Shown in pieces: positions 8,704 through 16,803 of a stretch of DNA of 59,292 nucleotides (position 1 is its first letter; every line of letters starts with the position of its first letter). The translations under genes were made by a program, and so were the position numbers. This stretch comes from Chloroflexota bacterium (lineage in GTDB: Bacteria; Chloroflexota; Limnocylindria; Limnocylindrales; CSP1-4). A model generated the notes under the pieces. That model did not search any database, was not told the DNA's origin, and was given only the letters and a program-made list of their open reading frames with translations. Where the stretch lies: NCBI GenBank assembly GCA_017853275.1, contig JAFMJV010000013.1, forward strand, positions 1 to 59,292, read 5' to 3'.

Positions 8704-8974
8704 GGTTCTCCCGGTTCCGATCCCCGACGACCCGACCCTACCGGCGATGGCCCGCTCGTGAGCTCGTGATGCGGTCCGACAAGTTGTAGGAAATGGATGA
8801 ACGCTGCCGGAGAGTTCCGCCCTATCCTACGCGGCCCTCGGACCCCCGGTCCCTACCCTACGGGGACGCCCCGATCCAGCCGGTGGCGGTCGCGGTGGAC
8901 ACGGGCCGGGGGGACTCGCGGTCCGCGGCGGTCGCCGATGTCGTGAGCGATCACGCGCGGCCGGTCGGGGCTCG

Positions 8975-9943
8975 TCATCTCACGAGGACTGTGACCATCT
9001 CGTTGCCGTTCGGCGGCTCGCCCACGGCAGCGTGGCTCCAGGACGCGCTCCACGGGACCAGGGTCGCCTGGATCTCCCCGATGAACCCGAGCCAGGCGGG
9101 GTGGTCCCAGACGTGGAAGTGGATCGCCTCGTCGCGCCGCTGATGATCGGTCGCGGTGTGCTCGAGCGCCCGCTCCGGGACGGCGTAGACGTCGCGCAGG
9201 AACTCCCGGTAGTGGTCCAGGTCCCGGTCCGCGCTCGGGGCCCGGTGGTCCTCCAGGAGGTGGGCGAGCGGGGTCCGCGGCCGATCCCGGTCAAAGGTGC
9301 GGTCCGCCTGCGGGATGACGAGGATGAGCCGGCCGCCCGGCCGGAGCACCTCCCAGGCGCGCCGGATCGCCCCGATCGGGTCTTTCGTGTGCTCGATCAC
9401 GTGGCTCGCGATGAGGAAGTCGAGGCTGCCATCCGGGATGCCGCTGAGCTCGTTCATGGACGTGATGAGCTCCGGCTCCACGGCATCGCCGCCCGGGACG
9501 TCCCTGGGCAGGTTCGCGCGGATCCGCTCGATCCCGAAGAGGTCCGTGTAGCGGACCCGGCAGAGCGGCGAGACCGGGAAGGGCGAGGCCGACGCACCCA
9601 CCTCCACGCCGGATCCCGACAGGGTGGAGCCAAGGAGCTCGCGCATCTCCCGGGGGTCCGTGATCCCGTCGGGATCCGGGGCGCTGCGCCACGGGAAGGG
9701 GAGGGGTCCACCCGGTCGCCAGGTCCGGACCGTGCGCTCATCCACGATCCGCAGGTCCTCGGGCCACCGGAAGCCGTACGCCTCCACGACCTCGCGGGAG
9801 CGGACCGGATGGCGCCGGCCACGAAGCGCCAGGAACACCTGCGCGCCAAAGCTGCTCCCCGGCGCCTGGACGAGGAGCCCCTCCGCGCGGACGACCTCCA
9901 GGAGCGGGCCCGGGTCGGCCGGCTGCAGGATCGGGTCCGTCAT
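8975..9943 (-). CDS. SAM-dependent methyltransferase with N-terminal accessory domain
   Basis: A 322-residue class I methyltransferase. Residues about 120-300 hold the fold: a VEVGASASPF motif I region, an acidic motif after RVRYTDL, IPDGSLDFLIASHVIEH (motif IV/post-I) and LRPGGRLILVIPQ. Before it, residues about 12-75 form a small domain of the type GLLVQAPGS...GFRWPEDLRIVDE. This resembles short modules, often appended to secreted or glycan-related proteins, that carry a hydrophobic strand pair and a GFRW turn. The ATG at 9943 is taken as the start; a GCTACCCC element lies about 50 nt upstream. The neighbours do not reveal the substrate. The methyltransferase call is firm; the accessory domain is from memory. 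Confidence 0.78.
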   Translation of the reverse strand: MTDPILQPADPGPLLEVVRAEGLLVQAPGSSFGAQVFLALRGRRHPVRSREVVEAYGFRWPEDLRIVDERTVRTWRPGGPLPFPWRSAPDPDGITDPREMRELLGSTLSGSGVEVGASASPFPVSPLCRVRYTDLFGIERIRANLPRDVPGGDAVEPELITSMNELSGIPDGSLDFLIASHVIEHTKDPIGAIRRAWEVLRPGGRLILVIPQADRTFDRDRPRTPLAHLLEDHRAPSADRDLDHYREFLRDVYAVPERALEHTATDHQRRDEAIHFHVWDHPAWLGFIGEIQATLVPWSASWSHAAVGEPPNGNEMVTVLVR

Positions 9944-10296
9944 CCCGGGTCCCGGCCGGCGGGAGGGAGAGGCAGATCGCCTCGGCCGGAAGGGGTAGCG
10001 GGCACGGGTCCGACCGGTCTCTCCATCACGACGCACCGTACCCGCCCGTCCCCGGTCTGTCATCCCCCGGCGGCCGGGGTCGCTTGACCGGTGTCCATCC
10101 CGCGGCGCGTACCGTCTCCTCCCTGCGCCGCACCACCACGCTCCTCGCCGCCTCCATCCTCGGCGCAGCTGCCCGGAGCGCGGTCCTTGACGGCGCCGGC
10201 ACGGGCGACCGGGCGCTCCGCCTCACCATGAGGTCCGACGAGGGCCCGAACCCCGCGCCGTCGAGCGGCGTCTACTTCCGCCAGCCGGCCGGCGGG
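9944..10296. other. 353-bp stretch without a supported gene
   Basis: Region between the methyltransferase start and the rhamnose isomerase stop, both leftward. It contains GCTACCCC reading leftward (9992-9999), a likely -10 for the methyltransferase. A plus-strand frame from a TTG at 10084 begins with a hydrophobic run that looks like a signal peptide, but it then runs antisense through rhamnose isomerase without its own family features. I treat it as non-coding. Confidence 0.5.
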
Positions 10297-11487
10297 CTAC
10301 CAGCTCGCCGCGTTCCCGCCGACGCGCGCCGTTGCGCGCCGCTCTTCCTCGCCGCTCGCGAGGTAGGCGCGGAACGGACTGGCAGGCAGGCCGCGCGCGG
10401 TCCGCAGCTCCGCGAGCGCGGGGCGCACGTCCGTGGCGTACGCATCCGCGAGGATCGCGTTCCCACCCAGGATGTCCCCCGCGCGCTGCGCCGCGAGGAG
10501 AGCATCGCGGTCCACGAGGAGCGCCTTCGCGACCGCCTCCTGGAGGTTCATCACCGAGCGGATGATCGCGGGCAGCTTGGGCTCCAGGTTGTGGCACTGG
10601 TCGAGCATCCAGACCGTCTCGCGGGCACAGCGCTGCGCAGCGGGATCCTCGTCGTCCCGGAGCGCGCCCACCATCTCGTGGCAGATCCGGAAGAGCCGGT
10701 ACGGGTCGATGCTGCCCACGATCAGGTCGTCATCACCGTACTGCTTGTCGTTCAGGTCGAAGGCGCCCAGGCGGCCCTCGGCGAGGAGGGAGGCGACGAT
10801 CTGCTCGATGTTCACCGACGGCGCGTGATGGCCGATATCGACGCACACGGACGCGCGCTCGCCGAGCCGCCGGACCACGCTCAGCGCCTGCCCCCAGTCC
10901 GCCACGTCCGTGGCGTAGAAGGACGGCTCGAAGAGCTTGTACTCCAGCACGAGCCGCGCGCCGGGCGGGAGCGCGGCGTAGACCTCCGTGAGCGTCTCCA
11001 CGAGACGACGCCGGCGATCGCGGAGGTCGTCCTGGCCGGGGTAGTTCGTGCCGTCCGCGAGCCAGACCTTGAGCACGTCCGACCCGGTCGCCGCCACGAT
11101 CGCGCAGCACTCGACGATGTGCTCGACCGCCATGCGGCGCGACGCGGGGAACGGGCTGCACAGGGACCCGAGACGGTAGGCCTCGTCCTGGAAGGTGTTG
11201 CTGTTCACGGCGCCGATCGCCAGGCCGTGCCCTGCCGCCGTGGCCCGGAGCGCGCCCCAGTCGTCCGTGCGGTCCCAGGGGATATGGATCGCGACGCGCT
11301 TCGCGACGCCGGTGTAGCGCGCCACGGCCCCCGCGTCCTCCAGCTTCTCCGTGACGTCCCGCGGGACGCCGGCCTGCGGGAAGACCCGGAAGCGGGTGCC
11401 GGTGTTCACGAAGCCCCAGGTGGGGATCTCCACCTCGAGGCCGTCCACGGCCCAGGCGATCCGATCGGCGATCTCGGCGGTCTGCAT
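10297..11487 (-). CDS. rhaI: L-rhamnose isomerase (RhaI type)
   Basis: A 396-residue TIM-barrel sugar isomerase. The N-terminal segment IPTWGFVNTGTRF, the EKLEDAGAVARYTG stretch and AIHIPWDRTDDW match the RhaI branch of L-rhamnose isomerases, found in Pseudomonas stutzeri and many high-GC bacteria. Metal ligands are suggested by LVLEYKLFEPSF, VCVDIGHHAP and the FDLNDKQYGDDD segment. It converts L-rhamnose to L-rhamnulose. The length is slightly below the roughly 430 of the Pseudomonas enzyme. No rhamnulokinase, aldolase or mutarotase is adjacent, so any rhamnose pathway must be dispersed. The ATG at 11487 fits a leaderless start: TTGACC lies about 30 nt upstream with CACCAT 6 nt before the ATG. 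Confidence 0.85.
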   Translation of the reverse strand: MQTAEIADRIAWAVDGLEVEIPTWGFVNTGTRFRVFPQAGVPRDVTEKLEDAGAVARYTGVAKRVAIHIPWDRTDDWGALRATAAGHGLAIGAVNSNTFQDEAYRLGSLCSPFPASRRMAVEHIVECCAIVAATGSDVLKVWLADGTNYPGQDDLRDRRRRLVETLTEVYAALPPGARLVLEYKLFEPSFYATDVADWGQALSVVRRLGERASVCVDIGHHAPSVNIEQIVASLLAEGRLGAFDLNDKQYGDDDLIVGSIDPYRLFRICHEMVGALRDDEDPAAQRCARETVWMLDQCHNLEPKLPAIIRSVMNLQEAVAKALLVDRDALLAAQRAGDILGGNAILADAYATDVRPALAELRTARGLPASPFRAYLASGEEERRATARVGGNAASW

Positions 11488-11557
11488 CCGGCGATGGTGG
11501 CCGGAGGGCCCACCCCCGGTCAAGGGTGCCGGCACCGGCCGGCGCCGCGGTCCGGGC

Positions 11558-12022
11558 TCAGCCGGGACGCTCCTCCGCCTCCGGCGGTGCCGCATAGACG
11601 TGGAGCGCGGCGATCCGGCCGTCCCGGAAGACCCACAGGCCGACCCGCGGCGCCGGCTCGCGCCGGCCGGGCGGATCGCGGAAGACGGTGACGGCGCGGG
11701 CATCGTCCGCGTAGACCGCGGCGATCGCGAGGCCGGCTCCGTGCGAGGCTCGGACGGCCGCATCCGCTGCCGCCCGGGCGAGCGCATCGTGACCGCGGAG
11801 GGTGCGCGCCCGACCGTCCGGTGCACCGAGCCGGAGGACGACGTCCTCCGTGGTGATCCGACGCAGGGTCTCCACCTCACCGCCGAGGTAGCCGCGCAGG
11901 AACCGCCGCACGAGCCGCGTGTGCTGCGCCGCGCTCGCCGCATCCGGGGCGCCGGACCGGCGCCGCCTGGGCCGCGCCCCCTCGCGCGGGAAGAGCGACG
12001 GATCCACTCGCTGGAATCGCAT
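11558..12022 (-). CDS. SnoaL/NTF2-like protein
   Basis: A 154-residue protein. After a basic, Pro/Arg-rich N terminus (residues 1-30, possibly an over-extended start) it shows the SnoaL/NTF2-like pattern. This is an initial helix (HTRLVRRFLRGYLGG), then TTEDVVLRLGAPDGRARTLR, an alternating strand region and a final strand VGLWVFRDGRIAALHVY. The fold serves as a small enzyme or as a ligand-binding or sigma-factor-associated domain. No catalytic residues can be assigned. It lies 70 nt upstream of rhamnose isomerase on the same strand and might be cotranscribed. The start at 12022 is uncertain; a shorter form would still contain the fold. Confidence 0.6.
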   Translation of the reverse strand: MRFQRVDPSLFPREGARPRRRRSGAPDAASAAQHTRLVRRFLRGYLGGEVETLRRITTEDVVLRLGAPDGRARTLRGHDALARAAADAAVRASHGAGLAIAAVYADDARAVTVFRDPPGRREPAPRVGLWVFRDGRIAALHVYAAPPEAEERPG

Positions 12023-12234
12023 ACCTGACCGGCTACCCCCACTGTCGGACCGGATCGGTCCCCGGCCCCCCTCCGACACCGACCCTGCCGATCGCCGGTC
12101 CCGCCGGCCCCAGGGTCGGGCGCCGAGGCGATGGTACGCCCCGACCGACCGCGATGTTGAGCGCAGCCCGTGCCACCTTGTCTGTCACGCCCGGATCCGT
12201 CGGAGGAGTCCGACAGGCAGGATCCGCCGATGGG

Positions 12235-12242
12235 TCTAGGCT
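12235..12242 (+). promoter_or_regulatory. -10-like TAGGCT, probable leaderless promoter
   Basis: TCTAGGCT ends 6 nt before the LysM lipoprotein ATG, so transcription would begin at or next to the start codon. A short hairpin (GTCGGA/TCCGAC, 12199-12214) lies just upstream near the expected -35 area and could be an operator. Confidence 0.45.
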
Positions 12243-12248
12243 ACGCCG

Positions 12249-13184
12249 ATGGGGGTGATCAGCGCGGTCCGGCAATGCCTTGGGGGTCGTCTCCCGCTCG
12301 TGCCCATCGCGGCGTTGCTCGTGGCCGGCTGCGTCAGCGTCCGGACGGCGGAGGCGCCCGCCACGTCCGTCCCGTCGCCGACCTCCCTGCCGATCCCCGT
12401 CGCGACCGCCGCCCCGTCGCCCTCCGCGTCCCCCGCGCCGACGCCCGGCGCCACCCCGCGGATCTACCGGGTCCGTCCCGGGGACACGCTGAGCGGGATC
12501 GCCGGGCAGGTCGGACGGACCGTGGGTCAGATCCTCGCCGCCAACCCCGGCCTCACCGATCCGAACGCGCTCGAGGCCGGCGATCGCCTCGTCATCCCCG
12601 AGAAGAACGCCCCGGAGCGGCCGGTGGACGATTCGGTCGGTCAGCTCGTCACGGACGCCATCGACGATCTCGTGAGCCCGGAGGGGGAGCCCGCGATCGG
12701 GGTGCTCTACGCGGATATCGCGAGCCTCGTCGCGGCGCGGGAAGGGAGGGAGCTCGTGGTGGAGCTCGATCTCGGCAACACGCCCCGGCGCGTCGACCCG
12801 GACGTCGAGACGCTCGCCTACAGCGTCGTCATCGACGTGGATGACGACGGCGAGGCGGACCACCGCCTCCGCCATGCCGCCGACCCGGGTGGGGATGGGC
12901 GGCTCGTGCCCTCGCTGGAGGCCCTCGCGACCGGGAAGGTCCGCGCGGGCGACGCCTTCCCGGGCAGCGTCTCGGTGATCGGGACCACGGTCATCTGGCG
13001 CGTCCGGACGGATGCCCTCGGCGGAGGGTCCCGCTACCGGCTGGGGGCCACCGTCGAGCGGTCCTGGCGGCCGGGCGGCAAGCGGGACGGGGAGATCGAG
13101 GTGACGGTCGATCACGCGCCCGACCGGGTCTGGCCGGCGCCGGAGGCCGGCTGGTTCGAGCTGGGGCTTCCGCTCCGCCCCTGA
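12249..13184 (+). CDS. LysM-domain lipoprotein
   Basis: A 311-residue lipoprotein with lipobox LVAGC (Cys28) and a Pro/Ser/Thr linker (residues 34-68). One LysM domain follows (about 71-117; YRVRPGDTLSGIA, then ANPGLTDPNALEAGDRLVIP). LysM binds peptidoglycan or chitin. The remaining 190 residues form a beta-rich domain of unknown family with an acidic DVDDDGEADHR stretch that could bind calcium. There is no catalytic module, so a wall-anchored binding or structural role is likely. It is transcribed alone, convergent with the UxaA-type gene 12 nt away. The ATG at 12249 is supported by a -10-like element 6 nt upstream rather than by a ribosome site. Confidence 0.85.
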   Translation: MGVISAVRQCLGGRLPLVPIAALLVAGCVSVRTAEAPATSVPSPTSLPIPVATAAPSPSASPAPTPGATPRIYRVRPGDTLSGIAGQVGRTVGQILAANPGLTDPNALEAGDRLVIPEKNAPERPVDDSVGQLVTDAIDDLVSPEGEPAIGVLYADIASLVAAREGRELVVELDLGNTPRRVDPDVETLAYSVVIDVDDDGEADHRLRHAADPGGDGRLVPSLEALATGKVRAGDAFPGSVSVIGTTVIWRVRTDALGGGSRYRLGATVERSWRPGGKRDGEIEVTVDHAPDRVWPAPEAGWFELGLPLRP

Positions 13185-13196
13185 CGGCGACCGCCG

Positions 13197-14735
13197 CTAC
13201 ATCACCGCGCCGACCGGCCAGGGCGCGAACTCGTCCTGCCCGATCCCGAGCTCCTCGCTCAGCGGCTTGCGGCCCGAGGCGACCTCGAGGATGAGCTCGA
13301 AGAGCTCGCTCCCCACCTCGTCCACGGTGGCGGTGCCATCCACGACCCGGCCCGCGTTCACGTCCATGTCGTCCTGCATCCGGGTGAACATCGGGGTGTT
13401 GCTCGCCACCTTGATGCTCGGCACCGGCTTGCAGCCGAAGACCGAGCCGCGGCCGGTCGTGAAGCAGACGACCTGGGCGCCGCCCGCGACCATCCCCGTC
13501 ACCGAGACCGGGTCGTAGCCGGGGCTGTCCATGAAGACGAGCCCGGGGCCAACGAGCGGCTCCGCATACTCCACGACATCGACGAGGTCGCTCGTGCCGC
13601 CCTTGGCGATCGCGCCGAGCGACTTCTCCACGATCGTCGTGATCCCGCCCGCCTTGTTCCCCGGCGCCGGGTTGCTGTCCATGGAACCCGCGTTCACCGT
13701 GGCGTAGCGCTCCCACCAGCGGATCCGCCGGTAGAGCCTGGCGGCGACCTCCGGGCCGATGGCGCGCGCGGCGAGAAGGTGCTCCGCGCCGTAGACCTCC
13801 GGCGTCTCCGAGAAGGTCGCCGTGCCACCCTGGCCCACGACGAGGTCGGAGGCCTTCCCCACCACGGGGTTCGCCGCGATCCCGGAGTAGGCGTCCGAGC
13901 CGCCGCACTCCATGGCCACGATCAGCTCGCTCGCGGGGATCGGCTCCCGCTGCGCGGCACCCACCGCCGGGAGGAGCTCCCGGACCGCCTCCACGCCCGC
14001 ATTCACCGTCTCCCGTGTCCCACCCTGCTCCTGGATGACGAGCGCCTTCCAGGGGACGGCGGGCCGGAAGCGCGGATCGTCCATCAGCCCCTGGAGCTCG
14101 TTCGTCTCGCACCCAAGGGAGAGGAGGAGGAGCCCCCCGAAGTTCGGGTGGTTCGCGTAGCCGAGGATCGTCCGCCGGAGGATCTCGAAGCCTTCCCCCG
14201 CGGTGGGCATCGCGCAGCCCGAGGTGTGGGTGAGCGCCACGATCCCGTCGATCGACGGCCAGGCGTCGAGCATCCCGCTCTTCTCCACCTGGGCGGCGAT
14301 GAACTTCGAGACGCTCGCGGAGCAGTTCACGGTGGTGAGGAGGCCGATGAAGTTCCGCGTCCCCACCGTCCCGTTCGCGCGCCGGAAGCCCTGGAAGGTC
14401 CGCGTGGCGGTCGGCCGGGCCGGGCGCGGGCGCGGGGCAGGGGAGACGTCCGCCCGGTCCACCGGCCGGTACTCGAGGTTCTCCACGTGGACGTGGTCGC
14501 CGGGTGCGATCGGCGCCGATGCGAACCCGATCGGCTCGCCGTACTTCCGGACGACCTCGCCCGCGGCGATCGGCCGCAGCGCGACCTTGTGGCCGGAGGG
14601 GATCTCCGTGGCGACGCGCACGGTCACCCCGCGGACCGTCAGCGCGGTCCCTGCGGGCGTATCGACGCCGACGACGGCGACGTCGTCGTCGGGGTGGAGG
14701 AGGATCGGGGCGGCGGCAGGTCCGGTCTGGCTCAT
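13197..14735 (-). CDS. uxaA: UxaA/GarD-family sugar-acid dehydratase
   Basis: A 512-residue full-length altronate/galactarate dehydratase. An N-terminal SAF domain (about 10-95: DDVAVV through IPSGHKVALRPI and GEPIGFA) is joined by a Pro/Arg linker to the UxaA catalytic domain (about 110-512: GYRRANGTVGTRN-like start, a THTSGCAM motif, LLLSLGCE, MECGGSD, a GSMDSNPAPGNKAGG segment). Conserved cysteines and acidic residues of the iron site are present. It removes water from altronate or galactarate to give a keto-deoxy acid; the sequence alone does not choose between them. CGTACCGT ends 8 nt before the ATG. It is the last gene after the DUF6390-like gene, 55 nt downstream. Confidence 0.82.
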   Translation of the reverse strand: MSQTGPAAAPILLHPDDDVAVVGVDTPAGTALTVRGVTVRVATEIPSGHKVALRPIAAGEVVRKYGEPIGFASAPIAPGDHVHVENLEYRPVDRADVSPAPRPRPARPTATRTFQGFRRANGTVGTRNFIGLLTTVNCSASVSKFIAAQVEKSGMLDAWPSIDGIVALTHTSGCAMPTAGEGFEILRRTILGYANHPNFGGLLLLSLGCETNELQGLMDDPRFRPAVPWKALVIQEQGGTRETVNAGVEAVRELLPAVGAAQREPIPASELIVAMECGGSDAYSGIAANPVVGKASDLVVGQGGTATFSETPEVYGAEHLLAARAIGPEVAARLYRRIRWWERYATVNAGSMDSNPAPGNKAGGITTIVEKSLGAIAKGGTSDLVDVVEYAEPLVGPGLVFMDSPGYDPVSVTGMVAGGAQVVCFTTGRGSVFGCKPVPSIKVASNTPMFTRMQDDMDVNAGRVVDGTATVDEVGSELFELILEVASGRKPLSEELGIGQDEFAPWPVGAVM

Positions 14736-14743
14736 GGGAGCGG

Positions 14744-14751
14744 ACGGTACG
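14744..14751 (-). promoter_or_regulatory. -10-like CGTACCGT before the dehydratase
   Basis: Reading leftward, TACCGT ends 8 nt before the dehydratase ATG at 14735. This spacing fits a leaderless promoter and would let this gene be expressed apart from the Hyp-gene run upstream. Confidence 0.35.
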
Positions 14752-14790
14752 GGATGGCCGCGCGCCTGTCGACCCCGTGCGCGGGTGCGC

Positions 14791-15606
14791 CTAGAGCGTC
14801 TCGTTCGCGAGCGCGATCTGGCGCTCGGTCCGCTCCACGAGCGCCCGGAGGCGGCCCGGCGAGAGCCGCTCGCACGCCCAGTCCCAGTGGAGCGAGACGA
14901 CATCGCCGGGCACGATCTCGTCGATGAAGCCGACATCGCCGAGCCGGCGCTGGACGCTCTCCACGCGCGCGGCGCCGAGCCGCAGCCGGCCCGCCTCTTC
15001 CACGAGCGGGATCGAGCGCACAAGGAGCTCGCTGCCGCGGACCTCCATCACCCGCCCCCAGCGGATCCGGCAGGCATCCATGAGGCCGAGCACATCCGTG
15101 ACCGACCCGCCGCGCATGAGGCCGACCCGCGGGAAGACATCGAGGACGTGGAAGGCGTGGGTGGGACGTGCGCCCGCGGCCGGCTTCTCCGCGAGCGGCC
15201 GCCACTCCTGGGCGTCCAGGCGGGGCCGGAACCGGAAGGCGAGCGAGCGTGCCATCAGCCCCGGATCCACGGCATCGCTGAGCGGCGAGCCGATCCAGTA
15301 GGCCTCCACCACGCGCCGGTCCAGGGGATCGGCGATCCCGGCAGAGCTCGCGATCAGCTCCAGGTACGGGTAGGCGCCCTCGAAGCCCCGGGCGAGCTCC
15401 CGCAGCCCCCGGTCATCCGCGCCGGTGGCCCCCAGCTCGAGGAGCGCCCGCCAGTCTTCCGGCCCGCACAGCCCGAGATGGTTCGGGCTGAACGCGTAGC
15501 GGGCGAAGAGGACGGGTCCGGACGGCCGCGGCCGTCCGGGCTCCCCGCCTCGTGGCGCAGGGGCGGTCCCGCCCGCCGGAGGCGAGGTGGGCTCCGATGC
15601 GGTCAC
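14791..15606 (-). CDS. DUF6390-like protein, hydrogenase-gene associate
   Basis: A 271-residue soluble protein read from GTG 15606. Conserved-looking strings are ARYAFSPNHLGLCGPEDWRALLELG, FEGAYPYLELIA, RRVVEAYWIGSPL, HAFHVLDVFP, CRIRWGRVM and GDVVSLHWDWACERL. From memory these match an uncharacterised family (DUF6390) that recurs beside [NiFe]-hydrogenase maturation genes. A conserved Trp-Asp-Trp and several His/Cys residues could bind metal, but no fold is assigned. Its place after HypA, HypC and a DMT transporter agrees with that association. The first 30 residues are Pro/Gly-rich and poorly conserved in look. Function unknown. Confidence 0.6.
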   Translation of the reverse strand: MTASEPTSPPAGGTAPAPRGGEPGRPRPSGPVLFARYAFSPNHLGLCGPEDWRALLELGATGADDRGLRELARGFEGAYPYLELIASSAGIADPLDRRVVEAYWIGSPLSDAVDPGLMARSLAFRFRPRLDAQEWRPLAEKPAAGARPTHAFHVLDVFPRVGLMRGGSVTDVLGLMDACRIRWGRVMEVRGSELLVRSIPLVEEAGRLRLGAARVESVQRRLGDVGFIDEIVPGDVVSLHWDWACERLSPGRLRALVERTERQIALANETL

Positions 15607-15619
15607 CCGCGGGGCCCGC

Positions 15620-16555
15620 TCAGGCGGTGACGCGCGCGGGGCGGCGGGTCGCGAGGAGCGCGACGGCCGCACCGGCCGCAAGGAGGATGACGAACCCGGC
15701 CGCACCGGACTCCGTGGGCGCCTTCCCGGTGCTCGCCGCGGTGAGCAGGGCGGTGATCGGCGCAGCGATGACGAGGATGGCGGTGACCGCGGAGGCAGGT
15801 GCCCGGCGGAGCGCGGCGAGCCAGGTCCCCACGTAGGCCGCGAGGATGACGCCGGTGAGCAGGACCCAGGTCCAGCCTTCCCCGGTCACGCCGGTGACCC
15901 CACCGAGGCGTCCGGTCACGAGGAGGAAGCCGCCGAGGAAGAGGACGCCGAAGCCGAGCCGCGCCGCGCCCACGACGGCGGGCGAGATCCCGCCGAGGAG
16001 GCGCTTCACGAGGATCACCTCGACCGCCCAGAGGAGGGTGGCGGCGGCGATGAGGAGGGATCCATCGGAGGATGCCGCGAGGTCGACCACCGGGGCGGCG
16101 AGGACGGTGCCTGCCACGAGGACGGCGATCGCGACCACCTGGAGGAGGCCGAGCCGCTCGCCGAGGAAGGGGACCGCGAGAAGCGCGACCCAGACGAAGA
16201 GCGTCTTCTGGATGACCGCCGCACCCGCCGCACCTTCCATCGCGAGGCCCGTGAAGAAGAGCGCGAAGGGGATCGAGCCGCCCACGAGCCCGACGAGAAG
16301 GAGCCGTCCCCACTGGCCGCGCCCCAGCCGCCGCGCCTCCTCCGCCCCGCCCATCGCGAGCGCGCCGCCGATGACGATGAGCGCCGCCACGAGGTTCTTC
16401 AGCGTGGTGTAGAGGACCTGGTCCGTGAACTGCTTCTGGCCCGTGGCGTTGATCCAGACGGAGAAGCCGCTGATCACGGCGGTCGCGATCGCCAGCCCGA
16501 TCCCCGCCTGCACGGTGAGCGGCACGCGCGCACGTGCATCCTGCACCCAGCTCAT
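15620..16555 (-). CDS. EamA/DMT-superfamily transporter
   Basis: A 311-residue inner-membrane protein with about ten TM helices in two EamA repeats (residues about 20-150 and 165-300). The repeat hallmarks are visible: a charged-poor first helix with TAVISGFSVWINATG, FFTGLAM...GAAVIQKTLFVWVALLAVPFLGERL at the end of repeat 1, and LRRAPASAVTAILVIAAPITALL in repeat 2. The family exports or imports small metabolites; no substrate can be read. The ATG overlaps the HypC stop by 4 nt, so it is coupled to the Hyp genes. A link to nickel or a maturation ligand is speculation. Confidence 0.85.
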   Translation of the reverse strand: MSWVQDARARVPLTVQAGIGLAIATAVISGFSVWINATGQKQFTDQVLYTTLKNLVAALIVIGGALAMGGAEEARRLGRGQWGRLLLVGLVGGSIPFALFFTGLAMEGAAGAAVIQKTLFVWVALLAVPFLGERLGLLQVVAIAVLVAGTVLAAPVVDLAASSDGSLLIAAATLLWAVEVILVKRLLGGISPAVVGAARLGFGVLFLGGFLLVTGRLGGVTGVTGEGWTWVLLTGVILAAYVGTWLAALRRAPASAVTAILVIAAPITALLTAASTGKAPTESGAAGFVILLAAGAAVALLATRRPARVTA

Positions 16556-16803
16556 CCTGCCCCGCTCCTCTCCTCGCCGGCCGCCGGTGCCGGGCTCGTG
16601 GCGACGCGGAAGGCACGGGCCATCCGCTCGGCCTGGTCGGGGTCCACGCGACGCACGATCGCACCCCCGTTGATCACGACCCAGTCTCCCACCTGTACGT
16701 CCGCCGCGAAGAGCGTGGACGCCGGAAAGCGGCGCCCGCCGAGCTCCACGACCGCGTCACCGTCCCCCAGGGAGACGACGCGCGCGGGGGCTGCGAGGCA
16801 CAT
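16552..16803 (-). CDS. hypC: HypC/HupF-family hydrogenase maturation chaperone
   Basis: An 83-residue HypC-family protein. It begins MCLAAPARVV, placing the essential Cys at position 2, followed by the small beta-barrel pattern VVELGGRRFPASTLFAADVQVGDWVVINGGAIVRRVD. HypC carries the Fe(CN)2CO precursor with HypD and escorts the hydrogenase large subunit during [NiFe] assembly. The start codon shares one base with the HypA stop (TGATG), and the stop overlaps the DMT gene. Residues after about 62 form an Ala/Pro-rich tail. No hydrogenase structural gene, HypD, HypE or HypF is in the window. Confidence 0.88.
   Translation of the reverse strand: MCLAAPARVVSLGDGDAVVELGGRRFPASTLFAADVQVGDWVVINGGAIVRRVDPDQAERMARAFRVATSPAPAAGEERSGAG

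Noticed and set aside
8704-8974. Small coding sequence in the 271-bp gap upstream of the PAS-GAF kinase.
   Set aside because: The only frames lack a ribosome site and run into the methyltransferase gene. The gap contains -10-like TAGGGT (leftward, 8736-8741) and fits a promoter region.
10084-10296. Plus-strand TTG frame beginning with a signal-peptide-like hydrophobic run.
   Set aside because: It has no ribosome site, no recognisable domain, and continues antisense through rhamnose isomerase.
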